A stretch of 64,000 nt of DNA from Nelumbo lutea (taxonomy: Eukaryota; Streptophyta; Magnoliopsida; Proteales; Nelumbonaceae), in contig JAKGHH010000008.1 of NCBI GenBank assembly GCA_022828595.1, positions 22,064,378-22,128,377 on the forward strand. Reading direction: 5' to 3'. The notes under the pieces are model-generated. The model searched no databases. It had not been told where the DNA came from and worked only from the letters and a program-made list of their open reading frames with translations. Shown here one piece after another: positions 41,894 through 52,428 of this stretch. The stretch's first letter is position 1, and the number at the start of each line of letters is the position of its first letter. The translations under genes and the position numbers were made by a program.

Positions 41894-42021
41894 GTTAGCT
41901 TTCATCATCTCATATGAAGTGGAAGACAGGCAAGAGCCAATACAGAAGATCTTTTCCCTGCATTAAAACATATAACATGATCACTTGTGTTTATTAGGAT
42001 TTGTTGTTAAGACTTTAAGAG

Positions 42022-43340
42022 TTGGATGACTATAAAACAAATCCTTGTCTGGGGCTTCTCATATCTTCCCCCGAACCAGATTCTGTAAGATTTGGAGCAC
42101 TTTCCTTTGATTTGAATTTTGTTGTTTTGACATGGTATGTTGATATGTGGTACTATATTTGCAATCTTGTTGTCATCAGAGACAACTTGGTGTGGTTGAT
42201 GTCTTAGTCATAGAAAGTTTAGAACCCAAGTTCCAAACTTAACCACACACTTTGTACTGGAGCCCTGAAAAAGTTTTAAACTAAAACGGGGAGGGTTCCT
42301 GACTTCCTGGTGGAGAGGAATGAAAGATTAAAAGTGGTGGTGGGCGGTGGCGGTGGAGAGCAGTTGGGGATCACAAGAGGTTAATGGCATTGATCAGGAT
42401 CACAGGTTAATTCTATTTTGTGAGAAGCCACTTAAAAAGTAGCTGAGAAATCTATTTAATGTGAGGATAATAAGATGATTCCTATTACTTATGTTTGCTT
42501 AATATAAACATCCTTTCATTATATATTACCATAAGGGTTAATAGAATGCCATCATATTATTTTTGGAAATTTTCATAAATCCAAAAGTACACTGATATTA
42601 CCATTTTAGAGTTTTGCAAGATCAAAATGCCTTTATGCTATTTGGGTCCATAAATAGGATGATCATGTTTGGAGAAAATGTAGAAAGTCCAAATGGTCTA
42701 TAAAAGGAGTAGAGATCAATTTTTACAAGAAAAATAAAGGAAAAAAGAAATAGTGGGAAGCTAAGTTTAATGATCAATTATTATTAATAAAATACTTTTT
42801 TTTTCTGTTTGAACCAAAAATACAATTTTATTTTTTATGAAAACAAATTGGTCTTCTGAGTTTCAACCTTATTCTTGTTTGAAGAGAGGCTACAGTTGAA
42901 AATGGGGATCTAGATGTGATAATTGGAATTTGTAGAATCTATATATTTGGGCATTGGTATTTTTCGAAACTTAAATTTGATAGAAGGATCTTTTAATTTT
43001 GTCATTTATGAGAAGAATTTTCTTGTCATTATACATTTCTACTTTGGACCAGAGACACATATATTCTTATCTTATATCAATGGACTAGATATTGGCTTAA
43101 TCCAACCCAATCCAATATAATTTTGTTATGGATGGACCAGGTCCAATCCAATCTAATAAATATTTTGGACCAGATTGGTCCAATCCAATAAGACGTGAAC
43201 TGTAAGCATATTTATCATCTTCGAATAACATGGCGAATTTTCTGGTTTTAGGTGGGAGGATTTCACCTCATCGTGGTGGGCTTATCTCATGGATCTTTTT
43301 GTGACCGCAATTTTTTTAATGCTCACTGAGCTAATAATTA
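42022..43340 (+). other. Non-coding part of CACTA-like unit, copy 1
   Basis: Matches 45032-45161 plus 47113-48117 plus 55653-55850 in copy 2. It is uninterrupted here, so it shows the state before the solo LTR (site at 42144-42149) and the Retand-like element (site near 43153) entered copy 2. No gene recognised. Confidence 0.75.
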
Positions 43341-43360
43341 AATTTTGTTATTCTCTCCAG

Positions 43361-43690
43361 GAAAACACGCCGATATGGATGAAGGTCTAGGCGTAGCAGG
43401 CTACAATTCCTATGGGATCTCAAATTATGACATAATGCAGTACAATGAGGACATGAAGAAATTCAGGAAGATGCAATTAAGCAGCCAGGAGTACATTAGA
43501 CTTTCTGTCCCTCAGAAGAATATATGGATCTTGAGTTTATAAGAAGAGAGAAAATGCAAAGAAAAGTTTCACTTGCAGATCAAATCCGGGCTGCCAAAAG
43601 CGAAAGAGTGGAATGTGTAGCAGTCACAAACTCTTTGGTTCAAACCCTATCAAATAGTTTGAATGGAGAATGGTTTTTTAAATTTTCTTG
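43361..43690 (+). pseudogene. Unrecognised exon-like block, copy 1
   Basis: After an acceptor-like ctccag it reads GVAGYNSYGISNYDIMQYNE, DMKKFRKMQLSSQEYIRLSV, then in another frame MDLEFIRREKMQRKVSLADQ and IRAAKSERVECVAV. The same block, in the same broken state, is at 55860-56180. The second frame suggests a basic helical protein. I do not recognise the source gene. Confidence 0.5.
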
Positions 43691-43749
43691 TAATTGATGT
43701 TTTTTCATCTTTTGTATTTTATTTCGGTTTAAATGAATATATATAGAAA

Positions 43750-44057
43750 ATAGGCCATGGCTGCCGCTAAAAAGCACGCTGCGAATATATTGCGAAAGTC
43801 GAACTTGGTTTTTAGCAGAAGTTGCAACTGCCAACTGCCGCTAAAAGCAATCTTTAGTGTAATCGGATGTAAAAACAACCTTTAGCGGCAGTCGGATGAG
43901 CATTAGTGGCAGTCGTGACTGCCACTAAAAGCAACCTTTAGCAGCCGCTTAATATTTATACCGGCAGCCGCAAAAACTGCCGCTAGAACGTCTAGCGACA
44001 TTTCTTTTCGCGGCAGTTTGCCGACTACCGGTAAAGACTATAGCGGCAATTTTGATG
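43750..44057 (+). repeat. CACTA-type subterminal repeats, truncated
   Basis: About a dozen copies, in both senses, of (c)tgccgctaaa / tagcggcag. This fits the 10-20 bp subterminal motifs to which CACTA transposases bind. Corresponds to 56370-56700, but stops before the terminus. Confidence 0.75.
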
Positions 44058-44442
44058 ATTTCAGATCAGATCTGAACTGATTTAATACAGATTTCTGACT
44101 ATGATCAGTTATTTAAGTATTGTTTTCCATTGTAATAGCCCTAATAGTTCTTAATTACTGATTATTAACCAAAAATGGAGTTCAAAAATCAGGGGGAAGG
44201 TGTCTTTGGGAACAGCAGTTCTGGTAATATGTATGAGACTACGTTTCAAATTATAACTGTGAGATTTGATGGATCCAATTACTTGGAATGGGCCCAATCG
44301 GCCATGATGGCTATTGGGGGAAGGGGAAAACTTAGCTACTTATTGGGAGATGTGAAAGAACCTTCCAATGAGCACCCAATGTATACCAATTGGGTTTAGG
44401 AGAACTACTTAGTTATGACATGGCTGCGCAACTCTATGCAAT
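44058..44442 (+). pseudogene. Copia gag and leader fragment (Copia-3 family) between the two units
   Basis: Starts in the leader (tttcagatcagatctgaact) and continues with MEFKNQGEGVFGNSSSGNMY and FDGSNYLEWAQSAMMAIGGR, some 80% alike by eye to Copia-3 gag at 13721. A stop lies at 44397. There are no LTRs, so it did not arrive by normal retrotransposition. Confidence 0.85.
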
Positions 44443-44532
44443 CATAAACCAGGTTAGCTTTCATCATCTACACAGTTTTCTTCTTGTGACTTATATCCTA
44501 AATTAATGTCATCTACTTGAAAACATCACAAG

Positions 44533-44703
44533 GGAGAAACAAAGGCCATTGGAAAATGATGCTGGGAAAAAAAACCATTGCATGGCTGGATAAACTAAGA
44601 AACTCAAATGATTCATTGCCTACTTCAAAAATCCGTTTGAATATGCAACGGATAATGCAAAACAATGCTGTTGTTTTCCGTACTCAGGAAACACTAGAAG
44701 AAG
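44533..44703 (+). pseudogene. SDH1: SDH1 exon fragment (next exon), copy 2
   Basis: After acceptor cacaag the exon reads EKQRPLENDAGK, then (one base extra in the A8 run at 44568-44575) TIAWLDKLRNSNDSLPTSKI and RLNMQRIMQNNAVVFRTQET, ending LEE at donor GAAG|gtattc. This is the exon that follows HKPG in SDH1. In copy 1 this exon has been removed by a deletion between two short catct repeats. Confidence 0.88.
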
Positions 44704-45161
44704 GTATTCCATTAAAGTCTTTACTTTCATTTTATTAACTTATTTATGACCTTAAATTTTGCTGTCTAAAATGAACAAGCAATTAATGCATTCTGATCAT
44801 TTCCACCTTGTTTTAATGGTCTTTCAAATGTTATTGGAGAGCCCATTTGGTCTCCCTTTTGTCTCACGGAAAGTGCAAATTGGATGCCTGTGAGCGGTGA
44901 TTCCAAAAAGGGGAGGCCATCTCATATGAAGTTGAAGACAAGCAAGAGCCAATACAGAAGATCTTTTCCCTGCATTACAACATATAACATTATCACTTGT
45001 GTTTATTAGGATTTGTTGTCAAGACTTTAAGAGTTGGATGACTATAAAACAAATCCTTGTCTGGGACTTCTCATATCTTCCCCCGAACCAGATTTTGTAA
45101 GATTTGAAGCACTTTCTTTTGATTTGAATTTTGTTGCTTTGACATGGTATGTTGATATGTG

Positions 45162-47112
45162 TGTTAGACAGTTTTGTATGCCCTTAGCTTCAATCAAAAT
45201 GATGTACTTTATGAGTTTATTGTAAATGAATAAAAGTGCATATTTGATTCATGTTCTCTTGGTATGTTTCTATGTAATACCCTTAAACTAGACACTTAAT
45301 GAGACTCGTGTTAGTTTAGAATGTTCATTGCCAGTGGGTCGGTCTGGGGAGACCTATCTTGACAAGGCTGACACTGTGGTGCCACCAAGACGATTGGGGT
45401 GGCTTGTCTCCGCTACCAAGGTAAGACCCTAGGCTCATACAGTGTGGGATTAATTGAATATTTGAATTTGACCAGATTTCCAGTATTGCCCTGGACCTTG
45501 GAGATTGATGGGCAAAACTGGAAAGTTACACCCGACCCCTAGACTCGATTATGATACTACACTAGGTGTCGGATTAGGCTATCTTTGATGTACCAATCAG
45601 TGAGATCCTTAACGGGGGTCAAAACCTGGGTATGTTGGGACATTCTGAAAATTCATCTGAGTGGGTGATCATAGTGACAGGATCAACCCCTTTGTCGGAC
45701 AAAGGTAATGATCAGGGATGCACTCTCACTAATGGAAACCAAGACTACCAGCAGCCGATTTCAATCGTTGAGATTTGTTTTGCAAAATATATTTTATATG
45801 AGATATAAAAGTATATATATTATGGTTTTGAAGTGATTTGCAAAAGGTTTTAATTCCCGGGATGCATATTTGAGAGAGTGCAACACTGTTCTTTGCAACC
45901 GAGGGAGAGGTCCTCTCTTGTCGGGCAGTGTATGGTCATTATGGGGTGAGAGGTTAAGTGTAAGACCATTGAGGATAATACCTGATGGGCTAATCTTGCA
46001 TCTGCCCACAATCTTTGGGTGTTACAAGGTGGCTTGGCCCAGGGACCACTTAGGGTAAGTGTTGGGCCCATAGAGCCCATCTGATGGGTTTCAGAGGGTG
46101 CACTGTCCATAACAGTGTATTCGGCTAGGCCTTGTAACAAAGGCTGGGCTGAACCCATGCGGCTGATGTGTAGATCAATGTTTGGGTCCCACGCCATACA
46201 AGGAAATCCAACTAGGCAGCAGTTTGGAAGGCTAAATGAATACATAACCCTAAATGGGCCTTAAGCCCATTTCGAACTGGGCTAATTTGATTAGTCTTTA
46301 AGGGGCAAATTTTGAGATAAGATCAGCTGATAGGATTGAGCCCACACCCTATCCACTCAGAGAGTCCAAGATCTAAATGAGATTTGGATTTGAAAACTTC
46401 CTAATTAGATTAGGAGCTGGTTGATCTAATCTGTAGATAAGATAAGGATTATCCCTTATCTTAAAGGGACTTCTAATCCAGATATGGTTTGGATTAGCAA
46501 CTCCTAATGGGATTAGGAGCTTATCCATTTAAGTCTTTAAAAGGAAGAGGGGGCGGCAACCTTTAGACACAACATCCAACAGACTCAAGTCTTGTCTTCA
46601 GAGCTGAGATCACATAAGAGAGAATTCTGCACCATGCAAATACTCTCTAACCGCCTCCTTCCTGCAGCCACCGCCTATTGCAGTTCGATCTCCATTCCTT
46701 GGGAGAAATCAAGATTGGATCTTGATTCCAATCTTTTGGAGAAAAGATTGGTAGGAGTTGTATTCATAAGCTGTCCAGGTGATTCTTAGAAAGAATCAAG
46801 TTCTTACGAAGGACATTACTGATTCTGCTCCACCTTGCACTGCGCCATCTTCAGTGGGAGCAGATTTTGGTTTCTACCTTGGGTGTGAACACCTCCATTG
46901 AGAGATATTGTTTCTCTGTATCAAATATTATCTCTCTCTCCTCCCTTTGGTTCAGATCTGGGTCAGTTTATTGTTCAAGAATGATCATTGAAAATATGAT
47001 TTTCTAAATAGGAAATCCGAGTCCCAGTTGAAGGGAAAGAAAAATTTTTGAAATTCACCCCTCTTTATTCCGCAATCTTGGGCGTCCATGTGATGGATTT
47101 CCTATCCCTTCA
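45162..47112 (+). mobile_element. Solo LTR, 1,951 bp
   Basis: Begins TGTTAGACAG, ends ATCCCTTCA, and is flanked by a perfect 5-bp duplication atgtg (45157-45161 and 47113-47117). The empty site is present in copy 1 at 42140-42150 (gatatgtggtactat). TATA-like ctttaaaagg at about 46535. It has no coding sequence; the reading frames in it are short and patternless. Size and TG...CA ends suggest a copia LTR, but the superfamily cannot be set from the LTR alone. Confidence 0.88.
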
Positions 47113-48117
47113 ATGTGGTACTATATTTGCAATCTTGTTGTCATCAAAGACAACTTGGTGTGGTTGATGTCTTAGTCTTAGAATGTTTAGAACCCAAGTT
47201 CCAAACTTAACCACACACTTTGTACAGGAGCCCTGAAGAAGTTTTAAACTAAAATGGGGAGGGTTCCTGACTTCTTGGTGGAGAGGAATAAAAGATTAAA
47301 AGTGGTGGTGGGCGGTGGCGATGGAGAGTAGTTGGGGATCACAAGAGGTTAATGGCATTGATCAGGATCACAAGTTAATTGCATTTTGTGAGAAGCCACT
47401 TAAAAAGCAGCTGAGAAATCTATTTAATGTGAGGATAATAAGATGATTCCTATTACTTATGTTTGCTTAATACAAACATCCTTTCATTATATATTATCAT
47501 AAGGGTTAATAGAATGCCATCATATTATTTTTGGAAATTCTCATAAATCCAAAAATACACTAATATTACCAATTTAGAGTTTTGCAAGATCAAAATGCCT
47601 TTATGCTATTTGGGTCCATAAATAGGATAATCATGTTTGGAGAAAATGTAGAAAGTTCAAATAATCTATAAAAGGAGTAGAGATCAATTTTTACAAGAAA
47701 AATAAAGAAAGAAATAGTGGGAAGCTAAGTTTAATGATCAATTATTATTAAAAAAATACTGTCTTTTTTTGTTTGAACCAAAAATACAATTTTATTTTTT
47801 ATGAAAGCAAATTGGTCTTCTAAGTTTCAACCTTATTCTTGTTTGAAGAGAGGCTACAGTTGAAAATGGGGATCTTGATGTGATAATTAGAATTTGTAGA
47901 ATCTATATATTTGGGCATTGGTGTTTTTCAAAACTTAAATTTGATAGAAGGATCTTTTAATTTTGTCATTTATGGGAAGGATTTTCTTGTCATTATACAT
48001 TTCTACTTTGGACCAGTGACACATATATTCTTATCTTATATCAATGGACTAGATATTGGCTTAATCCAACCCAATCCAATATAATTTTGTAATGGATGGA
48101 GCAGGTCTAATCCAATC

Positions 48118-49040
48118 TGATGGAGGAAGATTTGACCCGACCCCTTGGCCAAGGGACACGCGGAAGCAACCGAGGATGACCTGGCAGAAACGCCAGCTCG
48201 GCATGGTAGCAGGCCCACAACCCGAGCTCCAAACTAAAGAACCGAGCTCCCTCAAAGGAACCTGCAACCTGAGCTCTGAACTAAAGAGTCCCGAGCTCAC
48301 CCTTCGAGGTCCTGAGCTTTACAAACACCAAAGGCAAAAAACCTGAACTGTATGCCCAGGGACAGTTCGGGCCATACTTCTATCCGTACTCAAGACCACT
48401 TCGTGCACCACTTCGGCTCCATGTCGCCTGTCTAAACAGACCGTACCTAACACCCAGGAGACCATACCTGGAGGCGGTGCACCTGACTGATTAGGGGACC
48501 AACACATGATAGCCGCCATCCAACGGACACCTACCACCGCCATCCCAGACGGACAGAGGCGACCCAGGCAACTGATAGTGGAGGTTATGACACCCGAACT
48601 GACAACTAGCAGTGGAGGTTATGACACCCGAACTGACAATTGGCAGTGGAGGTTATGACACCCGAACTGACAATTGGAAGTGGAGGTTATGACACCCGAA
48701 CTGGCAACTGGTAGAGGAAGTGACCCGGTCTGGTAGAGGGAGTGACCCGATCTTGCAGAGGTAATGATGCCCGAACTAGCAGAGGCATGGAAGTGAGTGT
48801 ACAGGGTAATTATAAAAGGCCCCCATCCCACAAAGAAGAGGGTATATGTGATTCTTGCATTTTCTGGTCTTAGAATTCCTCATTTCCCATGCCTTCTGAA
48901 GAATACTAACTTGAGCTTCGGAGTGTTCCAACCGGGCTCCCCCCCCGAAAATCTCCATTTTCTTCCTTGTCTCAGGCACCTCCGATCTCGTCAGAAGCGA
49001 GGTAACCGACAGCTAAGATAGACTGGATCGCGCACCATCA
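48118..49040 (+). repeat. Retand-like copy A 5' LTR
   Basis: TGATGGAGGAAG...CACCATCA. Includes four tandem 34-bp units (48577-48712). TATA-like tataaaag at 48812-48819. Confidence 0.92.
48577..48712 (+). repeat. 34-bp tandem repeat, four units, in the 5' LTR
   Basis: agtggaggttatgacacccg begins at 48577, 48611, 48645 and 48679, exactly 34 bases apart, with few differences. The 3' LTR has only two units (about 55235 and 55269). Confidence 0.92.
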
Positions 49041-49041
49041 T

Positions 49042-49059
49042 TTGGCGCCGTCTGTGAGA
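49042..49059 (+). promoter_or_regulatory. Primer binding site, copy A
   Basis: ttggcgccgtctgtgaga directly after the 5' LTR end. The gypsy element at 61.3 kb has the same start, tttggcgccgtccgtggg, on the minus strand. It is the type of site used by Tat/Athila-group elements; I do not assign the tRNA. Confidence 0.75.
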
Positions 49060-49123
49060 AAGTTTCAAAAAGCCTCCCCTAACCTTTAACTCTCTCCTCT
49101 CTCTCAAAGAAACCCTAGCTTCC

Positions 49124-50360
49124 ATGGCTTCTCTCAGCAACAACAAGCACAATGCTGACTTGAATGCTGTAGGGGAACACCCCCACCCCGCCACTGTGTG
49201 CATAGGATAGTTCACTGTTACCCTGTCGACAGACGGAATCCCTAGCCTCAACGCACCAAACATGGTGGCACCTATGAATGTTCCCCTTCCTCTCCCTATT
49301 GAGACAACCTTCACCGAACCAACTGCTGTCCCCCTGGCGACTAGCCAAAGCCAGTTTGATAACTTTATGCAGTGCGTGTGGGCAATGCAAGCTCAAATGT
49401 AGCAGTTCCAGCAGCATCAGCTCCATCAGTATCAAGTGTTGCACCACATCTCTCAGTATTACTATCAACAGCAGTTCCCCCAACTGCCTCTGAACCAACC
49501 ACAGCTTCCACCTCGGCACCCTGCTCCGAAGCCGGCCAAGCCCTCCCCCTTATGGTGGATGCCTTCACCGAGGAGAAGTCTTCCAACATTAGAACCCCTC
49601 CAAGAGTCAGGCCTCATCCCCGGGCAGGAGGGAAAGACTAGTCACCCCCGCCTCGCAGCTCACCGACGGATCGGGAACCTCGCCAGCGAAGTCAACACCT
49701 CGGCACTCCAAGTTAGATCTTCTGCTTAAGTCAGGGGACTACCAACAGTGCGGGCCCGTCGAGCTCGGTACTATCGAAGCCAGCAGCACCAATGCCAGGC
49801 CCTCTAAGCAGCAACGAAGATGCCAACGAACTCGCCGAACTTCCACCCACATCCTGCTGAGCTCCAAGGTAAAGGAGAGACAAGCTCGGATGAGGTAAAA
49901 GATGCCCCTATTCTCTCAATCCCTTCCCCCCTCTCATCAGAACTCTTTGCAGTCCCCATGCCCAGAGATTTCAAACTCCTCTCTCTAGACAAGTATGATG
50001 GGTCCTTCTACCCCAACGACCACGTCGATGCTTTCCAGTCCCAAATGCACCTGGCAAGGGCCAGCGAATCCTGCATGTACATGGCCTTCACTACCACCTT
50101 CAGGGGGTTGACCCGCACTTGGTACAGGAACCTGGCCCCCGGGTCAATAAGAAGCTAGACCCAGTTCGTGCAAGTCCTCACTGCACACTTCGTTACCAGC
50201 AAGCGGTTCTCCAGAACCGAGGAGAGCATTTTCAGAGTAGTCCAGAGAGAAGAAGAGTCCATCTGGGGCAACATAAAGCGGTTCAATGACGCATGCTTGT
50301 AGATACCACGACTGGACCCCGCGGTGCAGCTCGCGGCAGCCAAGAGAGGAGTGACACACT
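49124..50360 (+). pseudogene. Retand-like copy A gag
   Basis: Starts MASLSNNKHNADLNAVGEHP. A Gln-rich stretch follows (QHQLHQYQVLHHISQYYYQQ in shifted frames, 49400-49480). The gag core is open at 49820-50158: RDFKLLSLDKYDGSFYPNDH, VDAFQSQMHLARASES, RTWYRNLAPGSI; stop at 50156, then TQFVQVLTAHFVTSKRFS and SIWGNIKRFNDACL. Stops at 49207 and 50299 too. Gag breaks off near 50360, where the RNase H remnant begins. Confidence 0.85.
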
Positions 50361-50775
50361 GCGGCCCGCAAACTCCGCCTGTATTTCCAAGCTCATACCA
50401 TCATCGTCCTCACCAACAAACCCTTGAGGCAAGTACTACTCAGACCCGAGGTCTTTGGACGATTGACGAAGTGAGCCATCGAACTCAGTGAATACGATCT
50501 CCAAAACAAGCCCCGAACCACCATCAAAGCTCAAGCCTTGGCGGATTTTGTTGCAGAATGCATGTTCATCTCCGAGGTCCTCAGCCCGGTTGAGCACGAG
50601 GCTCTCAGTTTGAGCGAGCTCGATGGTCCCGGGCCGGCTGAGTTCGAGCCTCGTGAGGTTGCACCTAGTTCGGTATCTCTCTTGGTTAGGCCAAGCGCGA
50701 ACTAGGATGAAGAGCCCGGGATCCTTCATGTAGATGGCTCCTCAAACCAGCAAGGCAGCAGAGCCGGTGTAGAAC
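50361..50775 (+). pseudogene. Remnant of RT C-terminus and RNase H, copy A
   Basis: LRLYFQAHTIIVLTNKPLRQ, VLLRPEVFGRLTK, then LQNKPRTTIKAQALADFVAE and the start of a second RNase H domain (LHVDGSSNQQGSRAGV). The tandem of RT-linked RNase H and a second RNase H is typical of the Tat group. RT itself is deleted. Confidence 0.8.
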
Positions 50776-52056
50776 TCTGAGGCCGATGCCCTGTCCCGGC
50801 TAGCCAGCACCAGTGACAACACCATGAGAACTGGATTGATCCACTCACAAACTTCCTACTATATGGAACCCTCCCCGAAGAACGCAACGCCGCCAGGAGG
50901 GTAGAGCATCAGGCAGCCAAGTACGTCATGATAGACGGACGACTATACCGAAGATCCTACACGTTCCCCTACCTGCACTACTTGCGACCTCCCGAAGCTG
51001 AGCTCGTACTCCGCATCATTCATGAAGGCCTATGTGGCGGACACTTGGGGGGTAGGGTTGTCACTCAGAAGGCACTACGACAGGGGTACTATTGGCCAAC
51101 AATGAAAGCAGACGCCATCAGGTTAATCAGGAAATGCGAGAAGTGCCAAAAGCACGCCAATATCCACCATCAGCCCGCCGCTGACCTCAAGTACCTCACC
51201 AGCCCATGGCCCTTCGCATAATGGGGTATCGACCTGCTCGGACCATTCCCACCAGCAATAGGAGGTAGGAAGTTCCTATTGTGGCGGTAGACTACTTCAC
51301 CAAGTGGGTTGAAGCTGAAACTCTCGTAACCATCACAACTCGAAATGTCCAAAACTTCTTCTGGAAGAACATAGTGTGCTGCTTCGGACTACCTTGGGTG
51401 CTAATCTCCGACAACGACAAGCAGTTCGAAGACATCAAATTCCAAGAGTGGTGCCAAGGCATGGGGATCCAGCAAAACTTCACATCGGTTGTGCACCCAC
51501 AAGCAAATGGTCAGGCAGAAGTCACAAATAGAGCTATCCTCCATGGACAAAAAGCCAGGCTAGACTGAGCTAAAGAACTATGGGCTGATGAGCTACCCAG
51601 TGTCCTATGGGCCTACCAAACTATAGAGAAGACCACCATTGGAGAAACTCCCTTCAACCTCACCTACGGCAGGGAGGTAGTCATCCCAGTTGAAATCGAG
51701 ATCTCCTCACTTCAGTTGGAAGCATACAGCAACAATACTAATAACGATGAGCTACGTACCAACCTCGACCTACTTGACGAGGTGAGGGACCTCGCATACA
51801 TCAGAACCGCAACATACCAGTAAAGGGTAGCTCGGTACTACAATGCTAGAGTTAAGAAATGAGACTATTGCATTGGAGACCTGGTCCTCCGCAAAATCAT
51901 GGTACCTGAACCCGGTGTTGGCAAACTCGGGCCAAACTGGGAAGGACCCTACCGAGTGAAGAGAGTACTTAGGGGAGCGTACAAGCTCGAGACCCTGGAA
52001 GGTAAGCAGATACCCCGGGCATGGAACATCGTCAACTTAAGATGGTTTTACTTATA
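50775..52056 (+). pseudogene. Integrase, copy A
   Basis: The zinc-binding domain is open at 50928-51221: HEGLCGGHLGGRVVTQKALR, GYYWPTMKADAI, KCEKCQKHA. The catalytic core follows with GIDLLGPFPPA, VAVDYFTKWVEAE, SDNDKQFED (second Asp) and HPQANGQAEVTNRAI (Glu). The C-terminal part reads GDLVLRKIM and GPNWEGPYRVKRVLRGAYKL, ending WFYL at 52056. Stops lie at 51219, 51566 and 51823, with a frameshift near 51280. Confidence 0.9.
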
Positions 52057-52428
52057 AGTTATCAAACTAAACAAGCCATGAGCTGCTACCGAGCTAGCAA
52101 AAACCTCGGCACCCTAAGTCCCTGAATGTCGAGATAACAAGGACCTTGGCACCAAAAGGGGCAGTACCGAGCAAAAGATGACCTCGGCACCTCATCAACG
52201 AAAGCAATCTGCACAAGTATGGATCCCGAGGCGGAGAACAGATTAGGCACAACCTTATTATGTTAACTCGCCTCAGGGCACAAGTCTAGCAGCTCGGGTA
52301 TAGTCACTTCGGCAAATGGAGAAAATTTGCACAACACATTTGAACAGAAAAAAATACTTCATTGATAAATGTTTTCTTTACAATGTTTAAAAAAATAAAA
52401 AACACAAACGAGCTCACAAGCCTAGAGG

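Larger units (their letters stand above)
41641..44057 (+). mobile_element. CACTA-like unit, copy 1, carrying gene fragments
   Basis: Contains a succinate dehydrogenase exon, non-coding sequence, an unrecognised exon-like block and CACTA-type subterminal repeats (43750-44050, gcggcagt/actgccgc motifs). It matches copy 2 (44443-45161, 47113-48117, 55653-56700) almost throughout. It is cut short on the right at ttttgatg (44057), where copy 2 continues to a true CACTA end. Confidence 0.7.

Noticed and set aside
48577..48712. Regular 34-bp repeats, considered as a CRISPR array
   Set aside because: The units abut with no unique spacers, and lie in a plant LTR.
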